Source of the DNA: Pediococcus parvulus
Lineage (GTDB): Bacteria; Bacillota; Bacilli; Lactobacillales; Lactobacillaceae
Assembly: GCF_007990205.1 (NCBI RefSeq)
Contig: NZ_BJWE01000013.1
Coordinates: 1-41,375, forward strand
Length of the DNA stretch: 41,375 bases
Direction: 5' to 3'
The notes beneath the pieces are model-generated. The model did not search any database and was not told the DNA's origin. It saw nothing but the letters and a program-made list of their open reading frames with translations. Made by a program: the position numbers and the translations under genes. Every line of letters begins with the position of its first letter. Positions within the stretch are counted from its first letter, which is position 1. Positions 20,207 through 28,125 of the stretch are shown here, piece after piece.

Positions 20207-20295
20207 GGCAGGTGCTTCCGCTTAGCTACGATTAACAAACGATCCAAAGTACGGATCGTTCGGTAGTTTAGCTATGCGAAGCAGCTGCCTTTTTT
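20207..20295 (+). terminator. Large two-tier hairpin ending in a T-run, after zwf
   Basis: An outer stem pairs 20207-20228 with 20269-20289; it is nearly perfect, with one G-G mismatch and a small internal loop. A separate inner 8-bp stem (20238-20245 with 20253-20260) sits inside. TTTTTT follows the outer arm. It can act as the zwf terminator but is much larger than the others in the window. Confidence 0.75.
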
Positions 20296-20313
20296 GTACT
20301 CTCTTTTTATAAC

Positions 20314-20342
20314 TTGATTTCAAACGTACGTTCGGATACACT
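20314..20342 (+). promoter_or_regulatory. dinB promoter
   Basis: TTGATT at 20314-20319 and TACACT at 20337-20342 are exactly 17 bp apart. The predicted start point (about 20349) lies within ~11 nt of either possible start codon, so the mRNA would be almost leaderless. Confidence 0.65.
20321..20334 (+). promoter_or_regulatory. LexA/DinR box within the dinB promoter
   Basis: CAAACGTACGTTCG matches the Firmicutes SOS consensus at all but the second position, including the central GTAC. It fills the spacer between -35 and -10, an ideal place for a repressor. Confidence 0.8.
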
Positions 20343-20359
20343 GAATTTGGGTGATAGAA

Positions 20360-21484
20360 ATGGATACAAATATTGACAGGGTTCCAATTCATGTGGATAC
20401 CTCTAGAAAAATCATTCATGTAGATATGGATGCTTTTTATGCTTCGATTGAGGAACGAGAAAATTCCAAATTACGAAAAAAACCACTCGTGATTGCACGA
20501 GATCCACGACAGACTGGTGGAAAGGGCGTTGTGGCCACGGCTAACTACCTTGCTCGCCAATCAGGTGTCCATTCGGCAATGAGTGCACAGAAGGCGTTAG
20601 AGCTCTGCCCTGAGGCTGTATTTAAAACACCAGATTTCACTTTATATCGTGCAGTTTCCGATCAAATTCATGAAATCTTTGGAGAATATACAGAAAAAAT
20701 TGAACCAGTTGCGTTTGATGAAGCTTATTTGGATGTGACGGATAATAAAAAGCAAATTGAAAGTGCAGTAGAAGTGGCGCATCAAATTCAAAGCGAAATT
20801 TACGCAAAAACCCATTTAACCTGTTCTACTGGAATTTCTTACAATAAATTTTTAGCGAAATTAGCTTCAGAATATCAAAAACCAATTGGAGTTGCAGTGG
20901 TATTATCAGAAGATGTCCGTGAATTTTTGGATAAACTGCCAATTGAAAAGTTTCGTGGCGTTGGGAAGAAGACAGTTCCCAAGATGCATGATATTCAGAT
21001 TTTTAAAGGGCGCGATCTTTATAAAAAAAGTGAAATGGAGTTAATTCATCATTTTGGTCGTTTTGGAGATGTTTTGTATCATCATGTGCGGGGGGCTGAT
21101 GATCGACCTGTTGAGTATCAACGAGAGCGGAAATCAATTGGAAAAGAAAGCACCTATAACCCCAATTTAGTATCTGATTCGGAAGTGGAAGAGGCTTTGA
21201 AAGATTTGGCCCAAAAGGTTGCTGAAACTATGAAACAAAAGCAAAAGCATGGCAAAACTTTAGTCTTAAAAGTACGTTTTTCTGATTTCGAGACCATTAC
21301 GAAGCGCCAAACACTTACTGAGTTTTTAGATAATAGCCAAGAAACCTATCTTTTCTATGCGCAACAACTATTTGATGAGTTCGGAGAAAGTCAACGGGGA
21401 GTCCGTCTTTTGGGAATTACGCTTACAAATTTAGCAAGTATTAATTTCGAAAACATGTCGCTTCCTTTATTTAGGCAAGATTAG
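20360..21484 (+). CDS. dinB: DNA polymerase IV (Y-family)
   Basis: This Y-family lesion-bypass polymerase has about 374 residues. The metal-binding residues are D22 ([12 protein letters not shown]) and D120-E121 (FDEAYLDVT). Helix-hairpin-helix residues (RGVGKKT) and a little-finger domain follow. The extreme C-terminus has SLPLF, similar to the beta-clamp motif QLxLF. I prefer ATG 20360, with GGGTGAT just upstream; GTG 20351 is in frame and also possible. The promoter leaves almost no 5' leader for either. A SOS box in the promoter fits its expected DNA-damage induction. Confidence 0.95.
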   Translation: MDTNIDRVPIHVDTSRKIIHVDMDAFYASIEERENSKLRKKPLVIARDPRQTGGKGVVATANYLARQSGVHSAMSAQKALELCPEAVFKTPDFTLYRAVSDQIHEIFGEYTEKIEPVAFDEAYLDVTDNKKQIESAVEVAHQIQSEIYAKTHLTCSTGISYNKFLAKLASEYQKPIGVAVVLSEDVREFLDKLPIEKFRGVGKKTVPKMHDIQIFKGRDLYKKSEMELIHHFGRFGDVLYHHVRGADDRPVEYQRERKSIGKESTYNPNLVSDSEVEEALKDLAQKVAETMKQKQKHGKTLVLKVRFSDFETITKRQTLTEFLDNSQETYLFYAQQLFDEFGESQRGVRLLGITLTNLASINFENMSLPLFRQD

Positions 21485-21493
21485 ATTCTTGTT

Positions 21494-21522
21494 TTGTATT
21501 TGATTGAAAAACCTAGTATACT
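21494..21522 (+). promoter_or_regulatory. Promoter of nrnA-cshB
   Basis: TTGTAT at 21494-21499 and TATACT at 21517-21522 are 17 bp apart. The start point would be near 21529. This rules out the in-frame TTG at 21504 as the nrnA start. Confidence 0.65.
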
Positions 21523-21581
21523 GGGATGAAGTGAAAACTCGCGATCCTTTTAAAATTAGTTTGAAACAGAAAGAAGAAATT

Positions 21582-22544
21582 ATGACACTGCAGCAAGAAA
21601 TCTTTGAACAAATTAAAAAACACCAACGAATTATTATTCATCGCCACCAACGGCCAGATCCTGATGCAATTGGCTCTCAAATTGGTTTGGCAGAAATTAT
21701 TCATGCCTCTTTCCCGATGAAAACTGTTTTGTCAGTCGGCAAACAAATTAGTGGTTTGTCTTGGATTGGTGAAATGGATGTTGCTGATGATGATGATTAC
21801 GATGATGCCCTAGTCATTGTGACCGATACCGCTAATCCGCCCCGGGTGGACGATAATCGTTACACAAATGGACAAGAGTTAATCAAAATTGATCATCATC
21901 CAAATGATGATCCATATGGTGATTTAATCTGGGTAGTGCCAAACGCTTCTAGTAGTGCTGAGATGGTTTATGATTTTTATCATCAATTTAAAAAGGAACT
22001 CACATTAACACCAAAGGCAGCCAGAGCGCTGTATGCTGGAATTGTTGCTGATACTGGTCGATTCTTATATTCAGCGACAACACCGCATACATTGCGGGTT
22101 GCAGCTTCATTAATGGCAACTGGTTTTGATGTGACCGCAGTTAACCAAAAATTGGATAGTATTGCGTTACCAGTTGCAAAACTATCAGCTTATGTGTATG
22201 AAAATTTAGAAATTACCGATGCGGGAGCAGCCACTGTTTGTTTAACCGCTGAAGTGTTAGATAAGTTTGATTTAAAGGATGCAGGAACTGCTGGTGTTGT
22301 GCCGATTCCTGGAAAAATTGATTCCGTTGTTTGCTGGGCAATCTTTGTGATTCAACGCGACGGAACTTATCGAGTTCGCCTACGGTCAAAGGGACCAACA
22401 ATTAATGAACTTGCTAAAAAACATGATGGTGGCGGTCATGCTTTGGCAAGTGGGGCAAAAGCAAAAGATTTGGATGAAGTCGCAGTCATAAAAAAAGAAT
22501 TGGCTGAGATTGCCACTGCCTATCAGAAGAGCCAGAAGGAGTAA
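21582..22544 (+). CDS. nrnA: Bifunctional oligoribonuclease/PAP phosphatase NrnA
   Basis: This DHH-family phosphoesterase of 320 residues degrades short RNA oligonucleotides and 3'-phosphoadenosine-5'-phosphate. Motifs are HRHQRPDPDAIGSQ (~20-33), VTDTAN with D82, DHH at 104-106, and a C-terminal DHHA1 domain with GGGHALASGA. The start is ATG 21582, because the promoter at 21494-21522 lies within the longer in-frame reading. The ribosome binding site GAAGAAA is weak. The helicase gene follows after 3 bp, so the two are co-transcribed. This pairs RNA-end clean-up with RNA unwinding. Confidence 0.93.
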   Translation: MTLQQEIFEQIKKHQRIIIHRHQRPDPDAIGSQIGLAEIIHASFPMKTVLSVGKQISGLSWIGEMDVADDDDYDDALVIVTDTANPPRVDDNRYTNGQELIKIDHHPNDDPYGDLIWVVPNASSSAEMVYDFYHQFKKELTLTPKAARALYAGIVADTGRFLYSATTPHTLRVAASLMATGFDVTAVNQKLDSIALPVAKLSAYVYENLEITDAGAATVCLTAEVLDKFDLKDAGTAGVVPIPGKIDSVVCWAIFVIQRDGTYRVRLRSKGPTINELAKKHDGGGHALASGAKAKDLDEVAVIKKELAEIATAYQKSQKE

Positions 22545-22547
22545 TTA

Positions 22548-23924
22548 ATGAAAAACGGTTTTACAGAGTTTAATTTGCAACCATTTTTGATCACTGCACT
22601 AAAAGAAATTAATTTTATTCAGCCAACCCCGGTTCAAGAAAAATTAATTCCGGTGATTGAGGCTGGGAAAAGTGTGATTGGCCAATCGCAAACGGGTAGT
22701 GGAAAAACACATACCTTTTTACTACCGATTTTGAATAACATTGACCCGAATAAGCAGCAAGTTCAAGTCGTCATTACGACACCAAGCCGTGAGCTGGCCT
22801 ACCAGATTCATACAGCGGCGCGCCAATTAGTTCAGTTCTCAGATAATGAAATTGAAATTGGTAATTATGTGGGTGGAACTGATAAAAAACGGCAAATCGA
22901 AAAATTGAAGCGACGTCAACCACAAGTTGTGATTGGAACCCCAGGACGTGTTTGGGACTTGATTAGTAGCCAAGCTTTGGACGTCCATCTGGCGGCTCAG
23001 TTTGTTGTGGATGAAGCTGATATGACGCTTGATATGGGTTTCTTAAATGAAGTGGACAAGATTGCGGCAAGTTTGCCAAAAAAACTACAAATGATGGTTT
23101 TTTCCGCAACAATTCCGCATTCGTTAAACATCTTTTTGAAAAAATATATGGTGAATCCTGTTATCGAAGAGATTCCTGTGCAGAGTATTATTAGCCCGAC
23201 TATTGAAAATTGGTTGATTTCAACCAAAAGTAAGGGTAAAAATAGTGTGATTCATCGATTATTGACCATTGGCGAACCTTATTTAGTTTTGATTTTTTGT
23301 AATACTAAAGAACGGGTTGATGAGCTAACTTATTACCTGAAGAATCAGGGCCTAAAAGTTGCCAAGGTTCATGGTGGGGTCCCGCCTCGTGAACGGAAAC
23401 GGGTTATGAAAGAAATTCATAACCTTGACTTTCAATTTGTCGTTGCTACCGATTTAGCAGCACGAGGGATTGATATTGAGGGTGTTTCGATGGTCATTAA
23501 CGACGGTATTCCAGATGATTTAGATTTCTTTATTCATCGTGTTGGGCGAACTGGCCGGAATGGCATGTCTGGAATTGCAATCACCTTATATGAACCTGGC
23601 GAAGAAGCTAAAGTTTCTGAAATCGAAAAATTGGGTGTTAAGTTCCAGCCTAAAGCTATTAAAAATGGTGAGGTTGTGGATTCTTATGATCGGAATCGCC
23701 GAACTACGCGGGTAAAGGATCATCATAAGTTGGATCCAACTATGGTAGGAATGGTTAAGAAGAGTAAGCGTAAAGTTAAGCCAGGATATAAACGTCGAAT
23801 TAAGAAGGCTATTGAGATTCAAGATCAGCGTGATCGAAGAGTGGCCAAGCATCAAGAATTTCTTAGAACTAAGCGGCAAAAGATCAAGCAGAATCGGGCA
23901 AAACGAAATCCCGGTGAGCATTGA
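22548..23924 (+). CDS. cshB: DEAD-box RNA helicase (CshB-like)
   Basis: This 458-residue ATP-dependent RNA helicase has a Q motif (FIQPTPVQ, ~23-30) and Walker A SQTGSGKT at 47-54. PSRELAYQ and DEAD at 155-158 follow, with SAT at 186-188. The second RecA-like domain has ATDLAARGID and HRVGRTGR. A strongly basic Lys/Arg tail covers about 395-458. Length and tail fit the CshB (YqfR) type better than the longer CshA. It probably helps ribosome assembly or cold adaptation. It starts 3 bp after nrnA with AGAAGGAG upstream. Its stop overlaps the -35 of the alaS promoter. Confidence 0.87.
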   Translation: MKNGFTEFNLQPFLITALKEINFIQPTPVQEKLIPVIEAGKSVIGQSQTGSGKTHTFLLPILNNIDPNKQQVQVVITTPSRELAYQIHTAARQLVQFSDNEIEIGNYVGGTDKKRQIEKLKRRQPQVVIGTPGRVWDLISSQALDVHLAAQFVVDEADMTLDMGFLNEVDKIAASLPKKLQMMVFSATIPHSLNIFLKKYMVNPVIEEIPVQSIISPTIENWLISTKSKGKNSVIHRLLTIGEPYLVLIFCNTKERVDELTYYLKNQGLKVAKVHGGVPPRERKRVMKEIHNLDFQFVVATDLAARGIDIEGVSMVINDGIPDDLDFFIHRVGRTGRNGMSGIAITLYEPGEEAKVSEIEKLGVKFQPKAIKNGEVVDSYDRNRRTTRVKDHHKLDPTMVGMVKKSKRKVKPGYKRRIKKAIEIQDQRDRRVAKHQEFLRTKRQKIKQNRAKRNPGEH

Positions 23925-23950
23925 CAATCAGCTATTTTCTGCAATATAAT
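23921..23950 (+). promoter_or_regulatory. Consensus promoter of the alaS T-box transcript
   Basis: TTGACA at 23921-23926 and TATAAT at 23945-23950 are both perfect hexamers, 18 bp apart. The -35 overlaps the stop codon of the helicase gene. Confidence 0.85.
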
Positions 23951-23960
23951 GGTTTTTGGC

Positions 23961-24156
23961 TAAGGACATATTAAAGCTAATAAATTTTCAGAAACGTTTT
24001 GGTTAATGAGAAAAACGAATTTATGGTTTTAAGGCTACCTTACAAATGATAAGTATTTCGCGACTCTGCGTTAAAGAGTTTAAGAGGTAAACGATTAAGA
24101 TCGTTGCAAGTAAAGTGGTACCGCGCTAAGGCGTCTTTACTAGCAACGGTCTTTTT
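23961..24156 (+). ncRNA. T-box riboswitch leader of alaS (alanine specifier GCU)
   Basis: The conserved T-box AAAGTGGTACCGCG is at 24112-24125. Stem I is closed by TAAGG (23961-23965) with CCTTA (24038-24042). A GCT triplet at 24034-24036, followed by A, sits where the specifier codon is expected and encodes alanine. The terminator hairpin pairs 24099-24115 with 24135-24151 and is followed by TTTTT. Uncharged tRNA-Ala should pair with the specifier and with TGG(T) and allow read-through into alaS. The terminator is unusual in enclosing the T-box itself (see findings). Confidence 0.9.
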
Positions 24157-24179
24157 ATGCGATTAGAAAGGGAAAAGTT

Positions 24180-26819
24180 ATGGAAAACAAATCAAGTAGT
24201 GAAATTAGACAGATGTTTTTGGACTTCTTTCAGTCAAAAGGTCATATCATTGAACCCAGTGCATCTTTAGTACCGCACGATGATCCAACTTTATTGTGGA
24301 TTAATTCTGGAGTTGCCACAATGAAAAAGTATTTTGATGGTAGTGTCGTTCCAGAGGTTCCCCGGTTAACGAGTTCGCAGAAAAGTATCAGAACTAATGA
24401 TATTGAAAACGTGGGTCATACTGCGCGGCACCACACCTTGTTTGAAATGTTAGGGAATTTCTCAGTGGGTGATTATTTTAAAGAAGAAGCGATTACCTGG
24501 GCTTGGGAACTACTAACAAGTCCTAAGTGGTTCGCAATGGATCCTGAAAAGTTATTTATTACTGTTTATCCAAAAGATACTGATGCGAAGAAGTATTGGG
24601 AATCTGTTGGGGTTCCAGCAGATCATATTATTGCCGTTGAAGATAATTTTTGGGATATTGGCGAGGGCCCTAGTGGTCCAGATTCTGAAATCTTTTATGA
24701 TCGTGGTGAATCCTTCAATAATTTAGCCGATGATGATCCTGAAAATTATCCTGGTGGCGAAAATGAGCGCTATCTAGAGATTTGGAACATTGTCTTTTCA
24801 CAGTTTAACCACAAGCCTGATGGTTCATATGAACCTCTTCCCCATAAAAACATTGATACGGGAATGGGGCTTGAACGGGTGGTTTCTATTTTCCAAAACG
24901 CACCGACTAACTTTGAAACCGATCTATTTTTACCATTAATTCGAAAAACAGAAACTTTCAGCGGTAAAACATACAATGATGATAAAGAACAGGATGTAGC
25001 ATTTAAAGTTATTGCCGATCACGCTCGTGCCATTACATTTGCAATCGGGGATGGGGCGCTACCTTCAAACGAAGGGCGGGGTTATGTTATTCGACGCTTG
25101 ATTCGAAGAGCTGTGATGTACGGACAAAAGTTAGGTATTGAAAAGAGTTTCTTGTATAAATTAGTTCCGGTCGTCGGCGAGATTATGAAATCTTATTACC
25201 CAGAAGTTCTTGAACAAAAAGACTACATTGCCAAAGTTGTGGAATCTGAGGAAAGTCGATTCAATGAGACTCTAAATGATGGGGTTCATCTTTTAGATCA
25301 GATCATTGCTAAAACAAAGGCAGCCAATGAAACTAAAATTTCAGGTGCTAATGCGTTTAAGTTGTTTGATACCTATGGCTTCCCATTGGACTTAACCATG
25401 GAATATGCTCACGATGAGGGCTTAGAGGTCGATCAAGATGGTTTCAAGACAGAAATGCAACAACAAAAGCAACGAGCTCGTGCCGCTCGTGGTAACCGGG
25501 TATCAATGGGTGTTCAATCTGATCTTTTGACCAATATTAAAACGCCAAGTCGTTATGTTGGTTATTCAGAATTGAATGTTGAACACAGTGTTTTAAAAGA
25601 TATTATTCAAAACGAAAAGATTGTCAGTGCCGCTGAAAAGGGTGAAGCTCAACTTATTTTTGATATTACACCATTTTATGCGGAAATGGGTGGTCAAGTG
25701 GCCGATAAGGGAACCATTACGGATGAGCATGGCAATGTGGTTGCTGAAGTTAAAGATGTGCAACATGCACCCAATGGCCAAAATCTCCATACAGTTAAAG
25801 TGTTGCGGCCATTAGAAACTGAAAAAACTTATGCTTTAAAGGTCGATCCTCATTTTCACAGTAAGGTTGAAAAAAATCATACGGCTACTCATTTGTTGGA
25901 TCAAGCTTTAAGAGATGTATTTGGCTCGCATACAAAGCAAGCGGGCTCATTAGTTGAACCAGATTACCTTCGATTTGATTTTACCCATTTTGGTCAGGTA
26001 ACATCAGCTGATTTGCAAAAAGTTGAAGGTATTGTTAATCAAAAGATTTTTGCCGAGATTCCAGTTAAAACTGTTGAAACTGATATTGAATCTGCTAAAA
26101 AGCTCGGTGCCATCGCCTTATTTAGTGAAAAGTATGGTAAAAAGGTTCGTGTGGTTAGTGTTGGTGATTACTCAGTTGAATTTTGTGGTGGCGATCATGT
26201 GAAGAACACCAATGAATTAGGTCTGTTTAAGATCGTTTCTGAATCCGGCGTGGGTGCCGGTGTCCGCCGAATAGAGGCCGTTACCTCTGCTGAGGCTTAC
26301 GAGTATTTGGTTAGCCATGACAAGCTTCTACGAGAAACTGCTCAAAAGGTTAAGGCAATTCAAGTCAAAGATACGCCAAACAAGGTGGCTCAACTTCAGG
26401 ATAGTTTGAAAGCAATGACACAAAAAGTTGAAAATCTTGAAACAAAAATGGCTAAACAAGCAGCAGCAAATGTGTTTGACAATGTTAAACAAGCCGGTCA
26501 GTATTCAGTAATTGCTGATGTCATCAAAGTTTCTGGAATGGCACAGCTTCGTGATTTAGCGGATGATTGGAAGCAACGTGCAATTTCAGATGTTTTGATT
26601 TTGGGAACAACTGTTGGTGAAAAGGCTAACTTGTTGGTTGCTGTTTCTGATGAAAAAGTTAAGGCTGGGTTAAAAGCCGGTGATCTGATTAAAGCCATTG
26701 CCAAACAAATCAATGGTGGTGGTGGCGGTCGTCCCAACTTAGCACAGGCCGGTGGTAGTAATCCTGCTGGACTCAAACAGGCCTTGGTGGATGGCATTGA
26801 CTGGCTAGCAGAAAAATAA
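24180..26819 (+). CDS. alaS: Alanyl-tRNA synthetase
   Basis: This 879-residue class II synthetase charges tRNA-Ala. The N-terminal catalytic core includes motif 2/3 sequences ([22 protein letters not shown]). The editing domain has zinc ligands HTATH at 567-571 and C669/H673 in CGGDH, where most family members read CGGTH. A coiled coil and a C-terminal DHHA1 domain rich in glycine ([14 protein letters not shown]) end the protein. A T-box with an alanine specifier precedes it. I see no terminator directly after the stop. Confidence 0.98.
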   Translation: MENKSSSEIRQMFLDFFQSKGHIIEPSASLVPHDDPTLLWINSGVATMKKYFDGSVVPEVPRLTSSQKSIRTNDIENVGHTARHHTLFEMLGNFSVGDYFKEEAITWAWELLTSPKWFAMDPEKLFITVYPKDTDAKKYWESVGVPADHIIAVEDNFWDIGEGPSGPDSEIFYDRGESFNNLADDDPENYPGGENERYLEIWNIVFSQFNHKPDGSYEPLPHKNIDTGMGLERVVSIFQNAPTNFETDLFLPLIRKTETFSGKTYNDDKEQDVAFKVIADHARAITFAIGDGALPSNEGRGYVIRRLIRRAVMYGQKLGIEKSFLYKLVPVVGEIMKSYYPEVLEQKDYIAKVVESEESRFNETLNDGVHLLDQIIAKTKAANETKISGANAFKLFDTYGFPLDLTMEYAHDEGLEVDQDGFKTEMQQQKQRARAARGNRVSMGVQSDLLTNIKTPSRYVGYSELNVEHSVLKDIIQNEKIVSAAEKGEAQLIFDITPFYAEMGGQVADKGTITDEHGNVVAEVKDVQHAPNGQNLHTVKVLRPLETEKTYALKVDPHFHSKVEKNHTATHLLDQALRDVFGSHTKQAGSLVEPDYLRFDFTHFGQVTSADLQKVEGIVNQKIFAEIPVKTVETDIESAKKLGAIALFSEKYGKKVRVVSVGDYSVEFCGGDHVKNTNELGLFKIVSESGVGAGVRRIEAVTSAEAYEYLVSHDKLLRETAQKVKAIQVKDTPNKVAQLQDSLKAMTQKVENLETKMAKQAAANVFDNVKQAGQYSVIADVIKVSGMAQLRDLADDWKQRAISDVLILGTTVGEKANLLVAVSDEKVKAGLKAGDLIKAIAKQINGGGGGRPNLAQAGGSNPAGLKQALVDGIDWLAEK

Positions 26820-26824
26820 GGAAT

Positions 26825-26861
26825 GTTGCGAGTTGACTAAAGCAGTGTTACGAGTTGATTA
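26825..26861 (+). repeat. Two imperfect 15-bp direct repeats upstream of ireB
   Basis: GTTGCGAGTTGACTA (26825-26839) and GTTACGAGTTGATTA (26847-26861) match at 13 of 15 positions and start 22 bp apart, about two helix turns. They end 16 bp before the ireB -35. They might be tandem operator half-sites; this is an inference. Confidence 0.6.
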
Positions 26862-26877
26862 CATTAGACTTCTATGT

Positions 26878-26906
26878 TTGTACTTTTTTAAGTGATCGGG
26901 TAGAAT
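26878..26906 (+). promoter_or_regulatory. Promoter of ireB-yqgF-yrzB
   Basis: TTGTAC at 26878-26883 and TAGAAT at 26901-26906 are 17 bp apart. The start point near 26913 makes ATG 26938, with its AGGAGGT site, the natural start. Confidence 0.6.
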
Positions 26907-26937
26907 TATCTTGATGACAGTACAGGAGGTGCTTTCG

Positions 26938-27237
26938 ATGAGTAAATTGGATAAGACAATGTTTTTTGATTTTAGCAATGATGCTCCTAAGGATCTACAT
27001 GAAACCTTAAAGACGGTTTATGATGCTTTGGAGGAGAAGGGATATAATCCGATTGACCAAATTGTCGGATACTTACTCTCGGGAGACCCAGCCTATATTC
27101 CTAGATTAAACGATGCTCGTAACTTGATTCGCAAGCATGAGCGTGATGAGATTATCGAAGAGTTGGTTCGTAACTATCTTTCGAAAGATAATAATAATTT
27201 GGACAAATCTGGACAATCGGCAGGTCATATTAAATGA
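26938..27237 (+). CDS. ireB: IreB family regulatory phosphoprotein (DUF965/YrzL)
   Basis: This 99-residue small cytoplasmic protein matches the IreB/YrzL family ([22 protein letters not shown], then [16 protein letters not shown]). In enterococci IreB is phosphorylated by the Ser/Thr kinase IreK, and lowers cephalosporin resistance. The start is ATG 26938, with AGGAGGT at 26924-26930; the open frame extends 27 bp upstream to a TTG but has no support. It overlaps yqgF by 4 bp (ATGA). The ireB-yqgF-yrzB order is widely conserved in Firmicutes. The region downstream of alaS is also the common location. Confidence 0.9.
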   Translation: MSKLDKTMFFDFSNDAPKDLHETLKTVYDALEEKGYNPIDQIVGYLLSGDPAYIPRLNDARNLIRKHERDEIIEELVRNYLSKDNNNLDKSGQSAGHIK

Positions 27238-27674
27238 GATTAATGGGTTTAGATGTTGGTTCCAGAACAGTTGGGGTGGCAGTCAGTGATGAATTAGGCT
27301 GGACGGCCCAAGGTGTTGAAATTGTCAAAATTAATGAAGATCAAAAAGAGTTTGGTTTAGATCGAATTAGTGAATTGGTTAAGCAATACGATGTGACTGG
27401 CTTTGTGGTTGGTTTGCCAAAGAATATGAATAATACTTCTGGTCCTCGGGTAGATGCCGCCAAGGCTTACGGTCAACTTATGATTGAAACCTTTGATTTA
27501 CCTGTAGATTATCAGGACGAAAGATTAACTACAGTAGAAGCACAGAGAATGTTAATTGAACAGGCTGATACATCGCGAAAAAAGCGAAAAAAAGTTATTG
27601 ATAAATTGGCGGCTAGCTTGATTCTAGAAAACTATTTGGATCGACATGGCAAACTACTAAATAATTTAAAGTGA
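27234..27674 (+). CDS. yqgF: Holliday junction resolvase-like protein YqgF/RuvX
   Basis: This 146-residue RNase H-like nuclease family protein has [19 protein letters not shown] with the first acidic residue D7. It also has VGLPKN and DERLTT, the family motifs for metal-dependent phosphodiester cleavage. YqgF is linked to 16S rRNA 5' processing and possibly to junction resolution. The ATG overlaps the end of ireB; yrzB begins 10 bp after the stop. Length fits the family (about 140). Confidence 0.94.
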   Translation: MRLMGLDVGSRTVGVAVSDELGWTAQGVEIVKINEDQKEFGLDRISELVKQYDVTGFVVGLPKNMNNTSGPRVDAAKAYGQLMIETFDLPVDYQDERLTTVEAQRMLIEQADTSRKKRKKVIDKLAASLILENYLDRHGKLLNNLK

Positions 27675-27683
27675 GGTTTCCTA

Positions 27684-27971
27684 ATGAGCGAAGAGGAACA
27701 ACAAATTACACTCGTTGACGAACACGGAAATGAAGAGCTTTACAACGTTTTATTTACATTTGATTCTGAAGATTATGGTAAGTCATATATGTTTTTGTAT
27801 CCTTCTGATGCAGAAAATGATGAGCAGGTTGATATTCAGGCTTACTCATATACACCGGATGCTGATGGTAATGCGGATGCAGGACAATTAACTGAAATTG
27901 AATCAGACGATGAATGGAAGATGGTCGAGGAAGTGTTGAACACTTTCTTAGGCGATAACGACGAAGAATAG
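27684..27971 (+). CDS. yrzB: DUF1292 family protein (YrzB-like)
   Basis: This 95-residue acidic protein has no clear catalytic motif. It matches the DUF1292/YrzB family: ITLVDEHGNEELYNVLFTF, then an aromatic segment around YMFLYPS, and a very acidic tail. Function is unknown. It is the third gene of the ireB-yqgF-yrzB unit, with a ribosome binding site GTGAGG, and a strong terminator follows directly. Confidence 0.88.
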   Translation: MSEEEQQITLVDEHGNEELYNVLFTFDSEDYGKSYMFLYPSDAENDEQVDIQAYSYTPDADGNADAGQLTEIESDDEWKMVEEVLNTFLGDNDEE

Positions 27972-27990
27972 ATTTCCATTTAAGCGTAGT

Positions 27991-28037
27991 AAAAACGATC
28001 AAATCTGAGTTGAGAATATTCAGATTTGATCGTTTTT
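27991..28037 (+). terminator. Strong rho-independent terminator after yrzB
   Basis: A perfect 18-bp stem (27991-28008 with 28020-28037) with an 11-nt loop ends in TTTTT. The stem begins with five A residues, so it could also terminate in the other direction. Confidence 0.92.
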
Positions 28038-28077
28038 GTTTGATCAAACATAACCGAGGACTGTTTAATATCCAAGC

Positions 28078-28106
28078 TTGATAAAATGCGCTAAAATACG
28101 GATAAA
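28078..28106 (+). promoter_or_regulatory. Candidate mutS2 promoter
   Basis: TTGATA at 28078-28083 and GATAAA at 28101-28106 are 17 bp apart. This lies between the yrzB terminator and the mutS2 ATG at 28126. Confidence 0.45.
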
Positions 28107-28125
28107 TAACTAAAAGGATAATAAA

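Noticed and set aside
21504-21581. 26-codon N-terminal extension of nrnA from TTG 21504
   Set aside because: The start lies between the -35 and -10 of a good promoter and would not be transcribed from it.
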